Assembly: GCA_946699065.1 (NCBI GenBank)
Contig: CAMPDV010000720.1
Coordinates: 111,567-175,566 of the forward strand
Direction of reading: 5' to 3'
DNA length: 64,000 nt
Origin: Loxodes magnus
Lineage: Eukaryota > Ciliophora > Karyorelictea > Loxodida > Loxodidae
This document shows, piece by piece, positions 26,023-37,920 of this stretch; position 1 is the first letter of the stretch, and each line of letters starts with the position of its first letter. Position numbers and translations under genes: made by a program. Under the pieces are notes generated by a model. That model saw only the letters and a program-made list of their open reading frames with translations. It had not been told where the DNA came from and made no database searches.

Positions 26023-27029
26023 TTTATCAAATCTTAAGATCTCCCTTTTCAAACAAAATTCTTACATCTTAAAATAGCAAAGAATAGAAAATTATTATTT
26101 TCGGTTTAGCAAAAGTTTGAACTGAAGAAAATGCTCGAGCTATCTAAGAGAAAATTAGATGGTTGTAAAAAAGAAAAATCTACGCCAACTTTAGGAGTAA
26201 ATTTATTTTACTAATAATTGCAAGAACAGTTTTTTAAAATAGAGCAGTATATAAGGTTTTCAAGGAAAGACTTCCTAAGTTTAACAGTTACGATATGAAA
26301 TAAAGAAATAGAAGAAAATCAGGTTAAGAATAAGCAATTCTTATAGCAATGCAATTAGGATAAAATATAAGAAAAAATCAGGATGTATAGCAAAAATATG
26401 TAGAAGAAAGTGAAGAAAAGTAGGAAGAAATATAAGAGGAAACGTAAGAGGAAATTGAGTATAAACCTTTAGAAAAAGCTATTCAAATAGTAGGTATCTT
26501 TGACAAGAAAAAGAAAGAATATAGCAGCAAATAGAAGACGAGGCAGGATATCCTATATGTTTTTCATTTTTCTCATAAATTTAGAAAGCTGCTTTGCATG
26601 GTAATTCACGTCATTTTGAAATGTAAAATATATCTATAGAGTGTGAGTTTTTGTCCTCTATATAGATAGAAACTTAAAAATCACTTTAAATTAAACTATC
26701 GTTTAAATTTTTATATTCTAATAATATTGCAAGCTCTTACTGAAGCAATATTAAAAGCTAAAACTAATTAAGATTATTTACTTTAACATATTTAATTTAA
26801 TAATTTAATTTAAAACAAAATTTAATTTTCAAAACTTAAAATAAAAAATGTTTAAGATGCTTTCTTAAAAGCAATAATATTTAATAAGCTTTTTTTAAAA
26901 CTAAACTTTATTTAAAAAGGTTAAATCTAATAATTAGAATATTTTAAATTATTAATTTCATAAAATTTTAAGTTTTTTCTAGCTTGGAGGATTATAAATT
27001 ACATCTATTTATATGAAATTAAAAAAATA
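26023..27029. other. Possible coding stretch, unassigned
   Basis: Bases about 26030-26600 (+) can be read as a basic helical region followed by an acidic Glu/Gln-rich tail (EESEEKQEE and onward), which may belong to a protein, but more than one frame looks plausible and no family is evident. The rest is A+T-rich. Confidence 0.25.
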
Positions 27030-27360
27030 CCAAACATCCAATAAGGCTTTTTTACTACCTCTTCCAAAAACAAAAAGGAAGAGAGCAAGCGAGATGCCAT
27101 TTGTTCTAACCTCATGTCTTTGCTTTAATTAAACCAGCCTTTTGATCAGCAAAAAAACTTAATAATGGATCTAACAACTTCCAAAGTCGGGTAAACGACA
27201 GAAACAAACTCCAAAAACGAAGAGAGACCTCGAAATCAGCAGGAGATTGCATTGCATGGCTAGAAACGATCCTTTGGATACAACTCAAATCAAGTTGATA
27301 TCAAGTAATTTGCATTGATGGTGGTGAACTTCAAGGACTACTTTAAGTTGTTGCAATTAA
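27030..27360 (+). pseudogene. 5' fragment related to the family C gag gene
   Basis: Less AT-rich than its flanks. It aligns with the 5' part of the element at 31456: shared GGCTTTTNTA, then AACTTCCA and a GAAGAG-rich stretch. The frame beginning MDLTTSK and running through NEERPRNQQE corresponds to the family C region around TEEEGPRK. It lacks the zinc knuckle and stops at about 27360. Confidence 0.45.
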
Positions 27361-30052
27361 AGTTTTGTTTTTCTTTAATTGTTTATATAATTTTAAAATT
27401 TTATTGAGTAAATCCAAAAGAATTTTCTTAATCTTATTGTTTTCCTCGAATAGAAATACAAAACGATAGAAGAACTATCTTTAATTTATCCCTTACTGTT
27501 TAGTCTCGTTTTTTTTGAGTATTTTATGTCTATGATATTTGTTCAAAGTTTATATGCTATACTCTCAATCGATTTTATTTCTCTTTTAGTTTCAATCATT
27601 TCCAGTATTTTTGATAAAGTCTTAAAGTAAAAATTTTTTATTTAAGGTTGAGTAAAGTTTTGTATGCTTAGTTTTTAACTTTATCACTCTGATTTTTTAT
27701 CTCTTTAATATTTTAAGCTTAACCATTAGTTCTAGGTTGAGAGAAGTTAAGCCCATTTCTCAGTCTGTTTATGAAGAGCTAAAAGTAAATAAGAGATTAA
27801 AGTTTTTCTCTCAGTTTCCTATTTTTAAAATGAATCTTTTTTTAATTTAAAGTGAAATAAGTAAGTTTCACTAATTATAATTAGAGCATATACTAAATTA
27901 GTAATTACTATAGCATTATTAAGCATTACTAAAGAACTAAAGCTTTTTTAATTAAATAGCCTTCTTCTATTTATTAAGAGAGAAACTATAAAAAATTATC
28001 TGGAAAATAACTAAGGAATTGCTTTAAATTTTTAGCATTTGAAATGATAAGAAGCAGGAGTTTACTAATAGCAAGTCTCAAGCTGATTCCTTGGATATTG
28101 AAATTGCTTAGCATTCACGAATTAATTAGAGGAAAATATAATAAAAATACAAGTTAATTTGATAGGAAATATCTACAAGCATTGAAATAGTTTGTAGCAA
28201 TAACTGGAAATAAAAATTTAAATATTAGAAACTTTCAAAAGTCAAAACTCAGATCTATCGAACCTAAAAGAAATAATGAATAGAGGTAGAAAATAAAAAG
28301 CCTGGAAAGAGATAAAAGATGGCTATCTATTTAGTTAAATTAGTAAATCTATTGCTTTAAACTCTTATAGGAAACTCTATTTATAAAATTCTAATTAACT
28401 CAGAAGATTATCTATACTTCTAAATCTCTCTTTTAGTAACTAATAACAGTATAATATTAAAAATTAAGAAGCAAAGAATTAGTTTCTGACTGTAATAATG
28501 TAATAGTTAACTGTAATTAAGAAACATAAGTAATGAGGCTAAATATTAATTAAAGAGATCTAATAAAAAATTAGAACTAAAGCATAATAACATTTAAGTA
28601 GAAGAGTCTTTTTGTAGTAGTAAGATACTTTAGCTTGTAGTAATTAAGAATAATGGATTTAACTAGATAGTATTATTCTCTTAAGATAATGATACCTTAA
28701 ATATCTCTTTAAATAGTATTAATTAATCTAAAAATATATTAGTATAGTTGCTATTTATTTATACTTTAAACTCTTATATTGCTATTCATATTTTACTATA
28801 TCAAACTAAGAGATAAGTAAATAATACCACAGCAAAAGACTTAAAAGAAGGATGGATATTTACAGTAATATTTTACTATAGAAGAGTATTTTAGGAGATA
28901 GAATACACTAGAATTAAATATAGATATTTTAAGAATTTTTACTTTATGCTCAGATACTAAATTTCAGTGTCTTGTAATTGATGAAACTATCTCAAAAAGA
29001 TAAAAGTTTCCATTAATTAAAGAAATCTTAGCTATAATTAATTAATAAAAGAGACAGAAATAAGGTTATAAGAATAAGAAGACGAGAAGAGCAATCCTAA
29101 AGAATTAGTTGAAGACTTTTATCAAAATGCAAAATACTTTTATGTGTTGATAGTTTAGGAACAATAAGATTTCTGGAATCAACCATTGATCAGTTAGAGA
29201 AGCAAAATTATTATTTGAATAATAGTTATTTCGCAAGGATAAAGGAATTTTTTTAGTCTCTAGCTATTAATTAAAATCTAAATTAGATAAAGATTAATAT
29301 TTTAGATCGAAATAAAGGAACTTAGGTATATTTATTAAGACTTAAGAAAACTAATCTAGTTTAATATTTAAATTATATCATGTCAGTCTTCTCATTAACT
29401 TAAGATATGCTAATGTTTAATATGTGAAGGAAAACTTAAATGATATTATTAACTTATGGACAAGATCGTAATAAGATATGATGAGAATCAATTAATTATT
29501 ATTATAATTATTAATTTTCTATAAAAGGAAAATCTTTAGATACTAAGTAATTAACTAAAATAAGCAAATTTGAATATAAAGACAAAGTTAAAAATAGCCA
29601 GTATTAAGTAATTTTAAAATATACTAAATTATTAAAGTTAAGCTAGTTCGTAAGAATAAGAGAGAGATTTATTAAATAATTATCATTATGAAGATAGTTA
29701 TTTATGGTCTATCTAGTATTCTTTTATTAACATTTAAAATATCTAGACTCAGTATTCATTTTCTCTAATGACTTCTAATGAAGTGTCTTATATAGGTCAG
29801 TATAGACTCTATTTTCTCTAAATTAAAGTTCTTTCTAAGGATTTAACAAGGAACAAACTTATATCTCCAAAGTGATCCTATAATCTTTCAGAATCTTTCT
29901 TTCTTAAATATCTTTAGTTTTCTTTACTTTTTCTAAGCTTATTTAGAAATCTCTTCAGCATTAAATTATTTACTATTATTTAAGCTTTATTGATAAAGGC
30001 TCCTTGCTTTGCTTTTATTTACAATTCTTTCGCTTTTGTAAGAGTTTTATTC
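27361..30052. other. No gene identified
   Basis: A+T-rich. Bases 27570-27780 repeat the pattern at 6210-6420 (minus-strand charged helix). Around 28930-29420 (+) some frames look protein-like, but I recognise no domain. Confidence 0.35.
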
Positions 30053-31104
30053 CATTTAATTTACTTATTGCTGTTCTAAGGCATCTATAGAACTAATAAA
30101 AACTCTAGTTTTTTAATTCAATATCTTCAGCTAAAATCTACTTCCTCAACTATTAAATCGGGTAACCAAATAAACACCAGATAAAAGATATATAAGAACT
30201 GCAAGGGATGTCCTTCAAAATAATCTCCTAGATTTTTTGAATTAATATAAGTGCAGTAGGTATTGAAAGGTATAAATCCAAGCGCGTATAGAAGAAATTT
30301 GAATGTAAAATGTAATAAAACTATCAAGAAATATAAGATGAAAGCATAGATTCAAGAAAGAAAAAGAGTTTTAATAAAAAGTAGATTTAGTTAATATGAT
30401 ATAAAGAACAACATTGGTAAAATTATTTAGTTGGAGTTACTATAAACCTTTTCTAAATTAAATATTTCTATAATGAAAATACATAGAACCATTTTATTTA
30501 TTCTTCATATTATTTAACACATCTAATAACTAATTTATTATTTTTCAATTTTCATTAAAATATTTGTCCTTATAAAGATAAATTCCATTTTTTGGGTTGC
30601 TTTCTTACTCTATAAATTAATTTCTTGTGCCTTCAGAATTTTAAAGTATCTTGGATATAAATTATTTATTTATAAGCCATAACTATTAAGTAGTCACTTT
30701 CTTTAAACCTTTAAAACAAAAAAGCATAATAAAAAATGCTTAAGCAGTTTCTTATTTTTATACTCTCTTAACAAAGATTTAAATAATAGACAATCAATAA
30801 AAACATAGAGTATACAGAAATTTGATTGTCTCGCTTTATATTAAAAATGAATCAGTATTAATATAAAAGTCTAATAAATAAAAACTATTAACAAAATTAG
30901 TAAGCATAACTTAGCCTATTTTATAATATTTGACATATATTATTTACTTATAAAATATCTTAAAACTCAAAATACTTCAAAATAAAATAAAAATAATTAT
31001 TTAAACTAAACAAATCTAACTAAAGCTAATTATTCTTAAAAACCTTTAGTTATTTATTTTATATCAAAAGACTATTTAATACATAATTAAGAATAACTTT
31101 ATAA

Positions 31105-31177
31105 AGCCTTGTGGCGCAACCGTTAGCGTATCAGCCTTCTAAGCTGAGGGTTGTGGGTTCGAATCCCACCAAGGCTG
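31105..31177 (+). tRNA. tRNA-Arg(TCT), copy 2 with altered D loop
   Basis: Identical to 12545-12617 except C at 31121 where copy 1 has G. This is the first G of the D-loop GG pair (tRNA position 18), which normally contacts position 55 of the T loop to hold the elbow. All stems and the TCT anticodon are intact. The base may weaken folding or the internal box A promoter, so this copy may be on its way to a pseudogene. Confidence 0.88.
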
Positions 31178-31434
31178 TTTTTAATATATAAGATCTTTAG
31201 AAATAACTATTATTAATACTATTAACTTTCCTAAAGAAGCAGGAACTATTAATCTTCAATACACACTACAATTCAGATTATACTTATTTTAAGAAACCTA
31301 TTAAAAATAGCTTAGTAAATCTATTATATTAAATCTACTTTTTTGTTTACTTTACATAAATAAAAAGAAGTATATCTTCATAGTAAACCTATTTAGGTAA
31401 ATCTCTAGTAGTTTAATTTCTCTAATCTTTATAA

Positions 31435-31455
31435 AGATACATATCCCTAAAAAAT
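31435..31455 (+). repeat. Target-site duplication, left
   Basis: 21 bp, from AGATACATATCC to AAAAAAT, repeated exactly at 32388-32408. The unoccupied site is at about 12875-12900 in the other segment copy. Confidence 0.9.
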
Positions 31456-32387
31456 AAATGGTAGAAGGGTTCAAGAAAGGCTTTTATACCACCTCCTAAA
31501 AAGGGGAGAGAAAGTAAGAACCCTCATCTTTAACTCACACATCTTCTTCCTAGAAATAATCTTCTTTTCAAAACCTTCAAGAATAATAGACTCAACTAGG
31601 AACTTCCAGACCAACCTAAAAGATGGGACAAAAGCGCCAAAAGGCTACCCACCAACTGAAGAGGAAGGACCTAGAAAGGTGCTGGAGACGCAAGAAGCAG
31701 CAGCCGAGCGAGAGTTAGCGATGCCACAGTTCCAGGAAGAACAGGCATGAATTCTAGTCGCATTCTCTGACCTGAAGGAGGAAGTAAAGAGGCTACGATT
31801 AGAGAATAGAGCTCTAAAAATCAAGTTACTGAGCTCAAGGAATGGAAAGAAAGCTTCTGGGAAGTCTACGATCGAGAGCAAAATACTTTCTTCGGGGAAA
31901 TGTGATTGCTGCAGCAGAGAACAACTGTGCTTGAAGAATAGCAAGTAGCAACAGTAGTAGGAATTCAAAGTTAGGACAATTCAAGATCCAATGAACATAG
32001 AAGGAGCTACTAATTTACCGAGAAGTCCAGACAAGAAATGAATTAGGAATAAACCAAGATGCTTTGTATGCAAACAAACTGGACATAAATATAGACAATG
32101 CTAAAAATTGAAATTAATTAAATAATAGTACTGGAATAGAAAATAATAAGAAAAATAATAGTACTAATATTAGGATAAGATTAGACGAGAATTCTGTAAC
32201 TAATTTTATCCGTCAGGAGGTCAAATCTACAAACCGAAGTGGAACAAAATCCAAGACGACTTAAGAAAGAGTTCTGAAGGGAGGTGGTTCCAGACAGGTT
32301 ATCAACTGGTCCTTTAAACATGAGGTTGAAAGTCCTCCAAGTTCACTAAACTCCAATTTAAACTTTTTAATTTAGTAATATATATAT
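31456..32387 (+). mobile_element. Gag-only retroelement, family C, recent insertion
   Basis: A 932-bp insertion present only in copy 2 of the duplicated segment, bounded by 21-bp direct repeats and ending in a short TA-rich tail (TATATATAT), as left by target-primed reverse transcription of a non-LTR element. It encodes one gag-like protein and nothing resembling a polymerase, so it would depend on machinery supplied in trans. Its base composition is distinctly less AT-rich than the host sequence. Confidence 0.85.
31458..32340 (+). CDS. gag-like zinc-knuckle protein, family C
   Basis: The ATG at 31458 lies two bases inside the insertion. From about 31590 a single frame runs to the end: TEEEGPRKVLETQEAAAERE, a coiled coil (DLKEEVKRLRLENRALKIKLL), a Cys-rich patch CDCC, a poly-Gln run coded by CAA, CAG and TAG, the motif DPMNIEG, a canonical zinc knuckle CFVCKQTGHKYRQC (C-x2-C-x4-H-x4-C, about 32052-32093) and YPSGGQIYKP. 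TAA/TAG read as Gln; TGA reads as Trp in QAWILV. The ATG at 31458 is in a different frame from this run, so either a frameshift lies near 31590 or translation starts elsewhere. It is the most intact of the gag-like genes, consistent with a recent insertion. The role is RNA binding or packaging in retrotransposition, by analogy with Gag and LINE ORF1 proteins. Confidence 0.8.
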
Positions 32388-32408
32388 AGATACATATCCC
32401 TAAAAAAT
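32388..32408 (+). repeat. Target-site duplication, right
   Basis: Exact repeat of 31435-31455. Confidence 0.9.
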
Positions 32409-32459
32409 TACCCAAAATAATAGAGAAATAACTAATTGTAATATCCTAAGCTATTAAAA

Positions 32460-32745
32460 TTGAAAAGATGGTGGGAGCTGAGAATGACCTTCGTGACAAC
32501 ACTTTCTGGTTTAAGGCTAGGAACAAGTTCCTTTCCTGTCGCTGAGAAAGCCCCGGTCAGAGTCATTTTCTGAAGGGAACACTGTCTTTGAGATTATCCG
32601 CTCTTGGTAGGGGCTTGAAGCCTGATTGCTCATAGCGATGGAGCTCCCTAGCAGCTGTGCCTGGAGCACAACAGGATATCCCCGTTATTCCATAAAGAGA
32701 GTGTCGGGTCGTGCAATCGTAAAGAAGTTTCCGGTCCAAGAACTT
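32460..32745 (-). mobile_element. GC-rich 280-bp element, copy 2
   Basis: Same as 12950-13230 apart from a few substitutions and small deletions. Confidence 0.4.
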
Positions 32746-32980
32746 TTTTAGTTGAAATTAATTAATTAATATCCTAAGCTATTTTAAATAGACTCATCTA
32801 GACTACATAATAGATTAGTAGTTTATAACTTTAAATTCAAGTTTATTTTAAGTTTTAAAAGTCTAAAAATTATTATTTAGAAGCTTTTTCTTAAAAAACA
32901 AGCTATACTTTTAATCTTACAATTTACTTATATTAAAATTTTATATTTTCTTATAAATAATAAATTAGTAAATAAGATTA

Positions 32981-33290
32981 GAGAGCGTGTAGCACTTTTG
33001 TTGGTGCGCAGTTCTTTAATAAAGATTTTTAAACTTAAAAAAATATTCTTCTGAAGTCTTCCACATTGCTAGTATCCTTTGTGATTCTTGTCTTCTATAG
33101 ATCATGATCGGAATACTCCCTAAGAGACCTTATTATCTGGTATCTTTCATCAATAATGTTACTTGATACCTCTTTAGTCTTTGTTGTCTTTCTTGGCTCT
33201 TTCTAGATTCTTGTTCAGTTCTTACATCATAGGTACTTGCTTGTATCAGATCTTAAGTAAATATCAGTTGGATGAATGCCCCTCCCTTTT
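32981..33290 (-). mobile_element. Family H2 retroelement fragment
   Basis: Duplicate-segment counterpart of 13469-13790; hairpin at 32981-33016. Small deletions break the minus-strand frame. Confidence 0.55.
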
Positions 33291-34551
33291 TATTTATATA
33301 ATATATAAATTATAAATTATAGTGATTCCACCTAACATAAAGGTTCATCACTGCTTTAAAGTATAAAGATGTGTTAAATATTATTCCATTTTCAGGTTTC
33401 TTCTGGGTCTTCATCTTTGAATATATATCTTCGTGTGTTTCATTAATTCTTTTGAATAAAGGTATCTTTCTTCAATCAATTTCAAATCCAAACATAATCA
33501 AATTTCTTCTTTACTAAGCAAATGCAATGTAATTCAAGATTTCATTCCCTATGTACATCTTTTTCTGTATAGTAAACTTCTAGAGTACAGTAAAGATTAC
33601 TTAAGGATCTCCATAGCTTAAAGTTTTCAGTTTTTATTTTTATTAGAATTTTCAGCATTATCTTAAAATGTAACCATAATACTACCATTACTTTCTATTC
33701 TTCACAATCGAAAATTTTGCTGATTGAAGATTCGGTTCCACATCCATGGGGTAATTTGTTGTTGTATTTTTTAGAAATAAGTTTTCAGTAAATTCTGCTA
33801 ATTATTGAATTTAGATTCTATTTGTTCAATTCTCAGAATAACTTGATGGAGATTTTCGTTTTTTAGTATTTATGTGTTAGACATTGGTATGCGACTTTTG
33901 GTTCCAGCTCTTATACGTTTCTTAAAAAGAAAAAAAACTTGATTTGCATATTTTTGAGTTGTTATATGTAATTTGATGGATTCTGTTTAGAAGAGGGTTT
34001 TAGAAGAAATGATTTTTGATTATATACATATCTAAGTTTAAAATTTGAAATAAATGTTTTTGGAAAATGATTTATAAATTTAGATATGTATAATTTGATT
34101 AATTTTAATAAAGATTAATTTTTTTGGTTGGAAGATTTTGAATTGATTTAAATTTATTTGGTATTAGTTAGGTTTAAATTAACTTGAAGATAATGATATA
34201 ATTTTTCCTAAAATTGACTGTTTTTAATAATTTAAAATTTTATAATTTGAATAATATGATTTTTTAAAGTTAATATTATCTATCTACGTTTAATCCATTA
34301 TCTAAAATTAAAATAATTTAGCTCTCTAGTCATATTTAAATAATGTTAATTATTTATATAAGTAAATTAATAAGATTTATAAATAAAGCATATTTATAAA
34401 CAAATTTAAAGTAAAAGACTAATATTTAGTATTCGTTATTATTAGATTAATCTATAAAAATATTTTAACTTATTTAATAAAAATGCAGATATATCCTTTT
34501 ATGTAGATATATTTTTAAAAACAGAAACTTTATAAATCTATTCAAATTACA

Positions 34552-34584
34552 TAGCGCATAGCACCTCATAAACGCGCAGCTTTT
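34552..34584 (-). other. Solitary bulged hairpin
   Basis: Counterpart of 15046-15078. Confidence 0.5.
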
Positions 34585-35054
34585 AAAAATATTAAAATTT
34601 ATTATTTTAGCTTTATTAGTTCAAATATATAATAATTAAAAATTTACATTTTAATTCCTACTTAAATTTATTAAATAAAGCTAAATCATTTATAAAAGTG
34701 AATCAGCCTTAAAAAAGTGCATAATCATTTAATTTTCCATTATTTCATTTTTTATCTCCAAATTATTTAGTTTTACTTTTGATATTCTTTTTAGACAAAA
34801 AATAAGTTTAGTTTATAATTTAAATAATGTATCTTCTGAAATTCTATTAAATATTTAAGATAATACTTTAAATTTAATCTCTATAGCAAACAACATAATT
34901 CAACTTTATACATTAGTAGATTTAATATCAATATTCAATATAACTAACTTCAAATTCAATCAATCTCTTATTATTTTTTGTACTTTTAAGAATCAAACCT
35001 TAAACTATATAAAAATTAACAATTCCAAATTAAAAATTTATAAAAATCATTATA

Positions 35055-35365
35055 AAGAGCGTAGCACTTTTGTTGGCGTGCAGTTCTTTAATAAAGATTT
35101 TTAAAGTTCTAAAATATTCTTCTGAAGTCTTCCACATTGCTAGTATCCTTTGTGATTCTTGTCTTCTATAGATCGTGATCGTAATATTCCCTAAGATACC
35201 TTAAAATCTGGTATCTTTCATCAATAACGTTACTTGATACCTCTTTAGTCTTTATTGTCTTTCTTGGCTCCTTTTAGATTCTTGTTCAGTTCTTGCATCA
35301 TAGGTACTTGGTTGTATCATATCCTAAGTAAATGTCAGTTGGAAAATTGCTCCTAACTATTTATT
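35055..35365 (-). mobile_element. Family H2 retroelement fragment
   Basis: Counterpart by position of 15550-15865, but in sequence closer to the copy at 13469, which hints at gene conversion or recombination between H2 copies. Confidence 0.55.
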
Positions 35366-35579
35366 TATATATATGATTATAAAGTTAAAGTTTGATATAA
35401 TGTTTATCTCTTCTTTAAAAATCCTTGCTATTAAGGATGTATTGTTCTTATGCTCAGAAATATATCCATAAATTATTTAAGCTAATTTATATATATATTT
35501 ATCTTTTTTTACTTTATTTCTATTTGACTATTAAAAAACTACTAAAATTTTAAATTCCTAATTTTAATCCTTTTTTTTT

Positions 35580-36330
35580 TAGTTAATTTAATATACTTTG
35601 AACTTTATACTTTTAATAGCAACTTAAAAGTAATTATTTATAATAATAAATTAATTAATTAATAAATAAATTGAGCACGTAGCACTTCGTTGGTGTGCGG
35701 CTCTTTAAAATAATTTTATTTAATGTCGAAAAATAAAATTTTATGTCTCTCTATCCTTGCTTTCTCTTCCTACGTCCCTGTAAATTTTCCTTTCAAAGCA
35801 TAGCAAGTAATATGCGATTACGGGTACACTTCACCGACCTGTGATGAAGAAAATATCCTCCTGGCATTCAGAGTTCTCCAGCTTGTCACATCTTCCTTCT
35901 CTTGCTATTTGTTTCTCTTCCTCCGATTTATCCTTCGTCCGCGCTAATTTTTTTAGTTAATTTAATATACTTTGAACTTTATACTTTTAATAGAAACTTA
36001 AAAGTAATTATTTATAATAAATAATGAATAAATATATAAATTGTATTATAGAGCGTGTAGCACTTCGTTGGTGCGCGGCTCTTTTAATTAATTTTATTTA
36101 ATGTCGAAAAATAAAATTTTATGGGTCTCTCTATCCTTGTTTTCTCTTCCTGCGGTACGTCCCTGTAAATTTTTAATTCCAAAGCATAAGATGCAATATG
36201 TGATTACGGGTACATTTCCCCGAACTATGATGAAGAAAGTTTCCTCCTGACATTCAGAGTTCTCCAGTTTGTCACATCTTCCTTCTCTTGTTATTGGTTT
36301 CTCTTTTTCCGATTTATCCTTCGCCCGCGC
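35580..36330 (+). repeat. Tandem duplication of a ~374-bp unit containing H1
   Basis: AGTTAATTTAATATACTTTG begins at 35581 and again at 35955, each followed by an H1 hairpin (35672 and 36050) and an H1 body, the first one truncated. Copy 1 of the segment has a single unit at this place. Confidence 0.85.
35672..35950 (-). mobile_element. Family H1 retroelement fragment (truncated)
   Basis: First unit of the tandem pair; hairpin at 35672-35704. The body lacks the terminal part seen at 16450-16525. Confidence 0.55.
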
Positions 36331-36390
36331 TCATTTTTTTAGTTGCCTTGCTGGACCTGCAAGCAGCATCCGAAGTAAAGGAGTTTCCAC
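36050..36390 (-). mobile_element. Family H1 retroelement fragment
   Basis: Second unit; hairpin at 36050-36083. The body retains YCILCFG on the minus strand but the following residues differ because of indels. Confidence 0.55.
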
Positions 36391-37119
36391 CGTATTGAAA
36401 AATAATAAATGTAAGTAATGTAGGTAATAGTTGTGTTATGGTTTTAAGGTATTGGTACTGCCTTGTTGTAAATGAATAATATTGAAAGCATTAAAGTTGA
36501 TGATTTTTAAAAGAGAAATGTATAATTTGATAATAAATATTATTTAAATAAAACTAATTAATCAATTTATAAAATAAACAAAAAATAATAAATCTTAGCG
36601 TTAAAACTTTAAAAGCAATAATAATTTCCATTATATCTTTAAATTATAATGTCTTTTAGAGAACCAATTTATATATCAACATATAATTTAAATAATAATC
36701 TTTTTATTAAAACTAAATCATTGTTTAAGTATCTCAAGATACATTTATTACTTCAAATATTAATTCATTTAATTATCAAATCTTTTTATTTATTATTATA
36801 TATTATACTTAAAAACAATATTTACCAACCAGATTTAAATCATATTAATACATAAAACTGCTAATCAAATATCTAATTCCTATTATTTACCTAATTATTA
36901 CATCAATCTAATTATTTACTATTTATCCTAATTATATAGATTAACCTTTAAATACATACCTAAAGTAACTATATTCAATTCATTACTCAACCAGATTTAA
37001 TATCAACATTTTATAAGTAACTTCAAATATTCAAATCTAACTTTTTTCTATAACAATCAAACCTTAAACTAAACTAATATTATAAAATTACTCATTTATA
37101 TTCAAAACATTATATTATA

Positions 37120-37395
37120 CAGTCTAGAACCCAATGGGCTCGCAGTTCTTTTATAAACTTTTTTAAAGTAAAAAACATTTTTTTCTTTCACGGCCCAAGC
37201 ATTCCTTTATGAGTCTTACTTTCTATAGAATCGTGATTGGAATGCTACTCTTAGAGACCTTAGTATCTAGCATCTTTCATCATTAACAGTACTTGATGTC
37301 TCTTTATCTCTTGGCTTCTACCAAGATTCTTGTTCATTTTTTGCACATGACGTATTTCAAGTTGCTAGAGTTTAAGTCGATCTCAGTTGTATTAT
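37120..37395 (-). mobile_element. Diverged H2 retroelement fragment
   Basis: Counterpart of 17240-17515. Confidence 0.5.
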
Positions 37396-37920
37396 TTTTG
37401 GTATTTAAAATAAATGATATATAATAAATATAATTTAAATGGTTTTAATCTAAAATTAAATTTGAAGTTTATTAAAATAAGTAAATTATTTATTTCTTTA
37501 TTTAGTTTATTTTTAAATATTCTATAATTAATCATCTAGCATATTGTTTTGAAAACATATATAGTAAAGATATCCCATTTAATTATTAAATTATTGCCAT
37601 AATTAATGATCTTTTAACTATCTTCCTATCTAAATAAGTTATATAAGCATATTAATTTAGTCTTTAATATAAGTTCAATAATACTCCCTTATTTGTAATA
37701 ATTTATCTTCTATTAAGTTATCTATAAACTATTTATAATATATCATAATATTTATATATATTCAATAGATTAAAGCAGAATACAACTTAATATACCACTA
37801 TCAAATATCTAGATACATTAATATTAGACTAACCTAACCTAGTTTATCATACTAATTGTAATCATCTAATCTAAACTAAAATATTTACTCTTTTACCTCA
37901 TTTATTTACTTTATAATCAA

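Noticed and set aside
31645..31968. Standard-code ORF of 107 codons on the minus strand
   Set aside because: It is the antisense shadow of the family C gag frame, which has a coiled coil and zinc knuckle.
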